This document shows positions 7,648 to 10,127 of a stretch of DNA of 10,127 bases, piece by piece (the stretch's first letter is position 1; each line of letters starts with the position of its first letter). The DNA comes from Parachlamydiales bacterium (GTDB lineage: Bacteria > Chlamydiota > Chlamydiia > Chlamydiales > Rhabdochlamydiaceae). Both the position numbers and the translations under genes were made by a program. The notes beneath the pieces were generated by a model. The model was not told where the DNA came from and did no database searches. It saw only the letters and a list, made by a program, of their open reading frames with translations. Where the stretch lies: the NCBI GenBank assembly GCA_020050965.1, contig JAGVJV010000074.1, forward strand, positions 1 through 10,127, read 5' to 3'.

Positions 7648-9315
7648 TTAGACTTTTGCAGAATGCCTATCTACATACTTCTTGAGGAAGCTAATGCCAA
7701 AAATGCGGGCGATCAAATCGATGATCCGCAAAATTGTCGTCAATGTTCGAAAGATCACTTCATGACCAAATTTTTGCCGGATATCTTCTAGAGTAGGATC
7801 CCGTTTGTAAGTGTCAAGAATTGGATCGCATTGGGTACGGCCCTGATAGAGATTATATTCATAAGGACGTGTCCGAGCAGAATCCATTGGACGAACACCA
7901 TGCAGATTAAACCAGATATTTCTCTGCGTATTATCTTCAGGGTCTTTGAGCGGGACCGGATAGTCGTCGATAATCCATTCAAAAACGCGCACAAAACTAT
8001 TGGGATGTTTAATTCCCCATCCGACATGTCTAATTCCAGAACCATTAACCCAATCGCCGATGTTTCGATAAATAGTGAATTTAGGGGCTTCTTCCTTTTT
8101 CGGAATAGCATTGACCTGCTTAGCAATACCCGGGATCACCCACTCTTCTTCTGGTACTTTTTTGCTATCATTGCCAATAAAGTTAAATCCGATGAACTCG
8201 TCGATTTTTCTATAGTACTTTCCAAGGACATCGTTTAAGAAATGGCCTGCATGGCCTCCCCCTTGACTATAGGCGAGCACTTTGATTTTCTTTCCTTGAG
8301 AAAATTTAGGATCTGCCATGAGTTGGCGGAGTTTCTCTTTACAAGCCTCGAATCCTTTTTTTCCCATCTGCTCATCCATATTGTCGAGATTGGAATCGAA
8401 GAATCCTTTTTGCCAAAGTGCCTGCTTTGTGCAACGGAATGAGATGATCGGCTGCAACGGCGACGAATCTGACACGGGCACTAAAGCAACCGCAGTGAGT
8501 CCCCCTTCTGAAATGACTCTGTAGACCCTGTAAAAGTCCATTTCTCCATCTTTTACTCCAGGAGCAGGGATAATAAATTCTGGATCGACAGCATCGGTTG
8601 GATTTTCAAATAGGCAAGTAATCGCCATCGACAAGCGAGAATAGTAGGGATGCATCCTGGGGATTAGAGGATCTTTTGAGACTAAATCGGCGATTCCTCC
8701 AAATAGGTTACAACGCTGTTGATCCATTTTGAAAGGATTGAAAATGAAATTTTCTAGCATCTCCCTTGGAGAGCCGTGAACTGTGTGTGGTTTTTGGGGA
8801 TCAAATAGATCACCGTGTACTGTCGCTCGATCGTAGAGACTTTTCACTTCCTCAACTGAGCATTTGCACAAGTCGGGCATATTTTTCTTATTAAGATAGT
8901 GCTCGCAAATCCAATCGGGAACTTTAATCCAATCGGGAATCTTCATATACCAAGGACTTGCAGCATATTGGAGATCGGACTTTAGTGCAGATGCAGCCCC
9001 CACTCCAAAGCAAGCCACATGGTGCCTCTCGAGCTTTCCTGAGGAGTTGATCAAGTCGGGCAGACTTTTTTTATTAAAATAGCGCTGGCAAATCCATTTG
9101 ATTTTTTCAGGTGAAAATGCCCCTGTGACGGCTTTAGAGAATGCTTCCCAAGTTTTTTTATTGGTCTCGTTTTCCAGATCGCCAAATCGGTAATTCTTAG
9201 AAACATTTGAGACGTTTCCCTTATCAAAGATGAGACGCTCATCGGGCTGAGCTTTGTGTGCGACAGACCAAAATTGATTGAAGGTGGGAGATGGAGAGAG
9301 CATTCCAATCGGCAT
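7648..9315 (-). CDS. Unrecognised 555-residue protein with alpha/beta-hydrolase-like serine elbow
   Basis: I do not recognise this family. The N-terminal third (about 70-150) holds two copies of a WICxxYxNKKxxPDL motif, at residues 74-88 and 135-149. The central part has VLAYSQGGGHAGHF with S350 in an AxSxG elbow, preceded by strand-like KKIKV, as in alpha/beta hydrolases and lipases. Downstream, D421 in GDWVNGSG and H430 in RHVGWG are candidate partners for a Ser-Asp-His triad, by analogy only. Near the C-terminus (about 522-544) is a hydrophobic, possibly amphipathic stretch (ILRIIDLIARIFGISFL). There is no signal peptide. I chose ATG 9315: AGGGG lies 10 bases upstream and yebC ends 7 bases before it; a TTG at 9333 is the longer alternative. 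The first hydrolase-like evidence would also suit a secreted effector of an intracellular bacterium, but nothing here proves secretion. Confidence 0.8.
   Translation of the reverse strand: MPIGMLSPSPTFNQFWSVAHKAQPDERLIFDKGNVSNVSKNYRFGDLENETNKKTWEAFSKAVTGAFSPEKIKWICQRYFNKKSLPDLINSSGKLERHHVACFGVGAASALKSDLQYAASPWYMKIPDWIKVPDWICEHYLNKKNMPDLCKCSVEEVKSLYDRATVHGDLFDPQKPHTVHGSPREMLENFIFNPFKMDQQRCNLFGGIADLVSKDPLIPRMHPYYSRLSMAITCLFENPTDAVDPEFIIPAPGVKDGEMDFYRVYRVISEGGLTAVALVPVSDSSPLQPIISFRCTKQALWQKGFFDSNLDNMDEQMGKKGFEACKEKLRQLMADPKFSQGKKIKVLAYSQGGGHAGHFLNDVLGKYYRKIDEFIGFNFIGNDSKKVPEEEWVIPGIAKQVNAIPKKEEAPKFTIYRNIGDWVNGSGIRHVGWGIKHPNSFVRVFEWIIDDYPVPLKDPEDNTQRNIWFNLHGVRPMDSARTRPYEYNLYQGRTQCDPILDTYKRDPTLEDIRQKFGHEVIFRTLTTILRIIDLIARIFGISFLKKYVDRHSAKV
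8869..9096 (-). repeat. Internal duplication within the hydrolase-like gene, period 183 bp (61 codons)
   Basis: Bases 8869-8913 and 9052-9096 agree at 39 of 45 positions by direct comparison, and the similarity fades gradually into the flank on the C-terminal-coding side. They encode WICEHYLNKKNMPDL and WICQRYFNKKSLPDL, with 10 of 15 residues identical. DNA-level identity this high suggests a fairly recent duplication or gene conversion. Confidence 0.8.
8908..8939 (-). repeat. 18-bp tandem direct repeat (VPDWI / IPDWI)
   Basis: AATCCAATCGGGAA occurs at 8908-8921 and again at 8926-8939, a period of 18 bases or six codons. On the minus strand it gives the successive peptides IPDWIK and VPDWI just at the start of the second 61-residue repeat copy. 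The reading frame is kept. Confidence 0.8.
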
Positions 9316-9322
9316 TAAATCG

Positions 9323-10042
9323 TCACCCCTCAATCATGTTATGATAGACGGCATCGACATCATCGAGATTTTCAAGCCACTCAATGAGCTCCATATTGGC
9401 TTTTGCAGCCTCAGGCCCGCAGGTGACATAGCTCTTGGGGATCATCTCGAAATCGGCCTCTTGGCACTTAATCCCCTGTGCTTCAAGTTTTCCCTTTACT
9501 TCATAGAGAGTTTCGGGAGCTGTGGTGATGATAAAACGGTCTTCAATGGCTTCAAAATCCTCCGCACCCGAATCGGTGGCCAGAAGGAAAAGATCATCCT
9601 CAACGATCCCATTTTTGAGGATTTCGATGACTCCCTTGCGATCAAAATTAAAGGCGACAGAACCTGGAGAGGCGATCGTCCCCCCCTTTTTATTGGTCGC
9701 TATCCGCATATCAGAAGCGGCTCGATTTTTGTTATCGGTCATAATATCTGCAATGATGCCTACCCCATTATGCCCATAAAATTCATAGGTCATTTCATAG
9801 TAATCAGATTGGTCGGCATTGCTCGCTTTCTTGATGTTGCGCTCGACATTTTCATTGGGCATGTTGGCAGCTCTTGCCTTGTCGATGACGAGACGTAATT
9901 TCGCGTTCGATTTGGGGTCAGGCCCCCCCTGCTTTACCGCGCTAATGATCTCTTTGGTCAGACGAGTAAAGACTTTGCCTTTAGCAGCGTCCGCCCGCCC
10001 CTTACGATGTTTGGTATTTGCCCACTTACTATGTCCTGCCAT
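9323..10042 (-). CDS. yebC: YebC/PmpR family regulator (YebC/TACO1 family)
   Basis: This conserved cytoplasmic protein was long annotated as a transcriptional regulator. The family includes mitochondrial TACO1, a translation activator, and newer work links bacterial YebC to relief of ribosome stalling at proline-rich stretches. The 239 residues are standard length. The N-terminus MAGHSKWANTKHRKGRADAAKG is near-invariant in the family (MAGHSKW, then KHRK). It is followed by FTRLTKEI, PDPKSNAKLR and ARAANMPNENVERNIKKA. Later landmarks are YEFYGHNGVGI, TDNKNRAASDMR, and GSVAFNFDRKG. The ATG at 10042 is preferred because it gives MAGHSKW and has AAGAGG 5 bases upstream; an ATG at 10057 would add five residues. 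It lies at the head of a two-gene minus-strand unit. Two seven-G runs occur in its coding strand. Confidence 0.96.
   Translation of the reverse strand: MAGHSKWANTKHRKGRADAAKGKVFTRLTKEIISAVKQGGPDPKSNAKLRLVIDKARAANMPNENVERNIKKASNADQSDYYEMTYEFYGHNGVGIIADIMTDNKNRAASDMRIATNKKGGTIASPGSVAFNFDRKGVIEILKNGIVEDDLFLLATDSGAEDFEAIEDRFIITTAPETLYEVKGKLEAQGIKCQEADFEMIPKSYVTCGPEAAKANMELIEWLENLDDVDAVYHNMIEG
9326..9330 (-). promoter_or_regulatory. Ribosome binding site of the hydrolase-like gene
   Basis: AGGGG on the minus strand, inside the last codons of yebC, lies 10 bases before ATG 9315. It supports that start over the TTG at 9333 and suggests coupling to yebC translation. Confidence 0.5.
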
Positions 10043-10127
10043 AAAGACCTCTTGCATTACTTAGTTTCTATCGATTTTCGGGTTCTTTTGAGCCGATTTT
10101 CAATTCAAATTGCAGGGGTAATATCGG
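10043..10127. other. Region upstream of yebC; no confident promoter
   Basis: The last 85 bases hold no gene I can support. On the minus strand GAAAATCG occurs twice, at 10072-10079 and 10094-10101, starts 22 bases apart (about two helical turns). TTGAAT and TTGAAA occur as -35-like words but no matching -10 lies at the right distance. Confidence 0.35.
10048..10053 (-). promoter_or_regulatory. Shine-Dalgarno site of yebC
   Basis: AAGAGG on the minus strand, 5 bases before ATG 10042, decides between that start and the in-frame ATG at 10057, which has no such site. Confidence 0.75.

Noticed and set aside
9663..9700. Programmed frameshift site at the A-run plus G-run in yebC
   Set aside because: In frame it reads AAT AAA AAG GGG, so the heptamer is T-AAA-AAG and not the canonical A-AAA-AAG. 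The gene is intact in one frame with normal length.
9278..9898. 206-codon open frame on the plus strand
   Set aside because: It lies antisense to yebC, whose conserved protein sequence is unmistakable. The predicted peptide resembles no family, and there is no ribosome site; it is a shadow frame.
1..10127. CRISPR array, tRNA, rRNA, insertion sequence or phage genes
   Set aside because: I looked on both strands for spaced direct repeats, cloverleaf elements, transposase motifs and terminal repeats; nothing convincing appeared.

Overview
This window looks like chromosome of a bacterium in the phylum Chlamydiae, probably a Chlamydia-like "environmental" lineage rather than Chlamydia itself. The best evidence is the gene run plsX – RNase E/G – plsB – insulinase, a neighbourhood I recall from Chlamydia trachomatis. 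In addition, the plsB product is the plant-plastid-type soluble glycerol-3-phosphate acyltransferase, a known chlamydial hallmark, not the large membrane PlsB of enterobacteria. Genus cannot be settled by eye.

Layout, plus strand: the 3' part of plsX (1-601), an RNase E/G endonuclease (671-2200), plsB (2151-3185, overlapping the RNase gene), and a 956-residue M16 metalloprotease of the insulysin/protease III type (3197-6067). A 146-bp gap follows, holding a very long, near-perfect hairpin (6084-6171). Two overlapping genes for paralogous VTT/TVP38-type membrane proteins come next (6214-6909 and 6906-7589).

Layout, minus strand: yebC (10042-9323), then 7 bases after its stop a large protein of unknown function (9315-7648). 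That protein has an alpha/beta-hydrolase-like serine elbow and an internal duplication. It converges on the second VTT gene, and a 12-bp perfect inverted repeat spans the two convergent gene ends.

Functional reading: PlsX (phosphate acyltransferase, acyl-phosphate supply) and PlsB (sn-1 acylation of glycerol-3-phosphate) are both early phospholipid enzymes. The tightly packed plus-strand block 1-6067 reads as one possible transcription unit ending at the long hairpin. The VTT pair is a separate unit of putative lipid-transporting membrane proteins. The yebC unit pairs a conserved translation/transcription factor with a lineage-specific protein. I see no tRNA, rRNA, CRISPR array, insertion sequence or phage gene. 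The least explained items are the minus-strand hydrolase-like protein with its recent internal duplication, and the long hairpin at 6084-6171.
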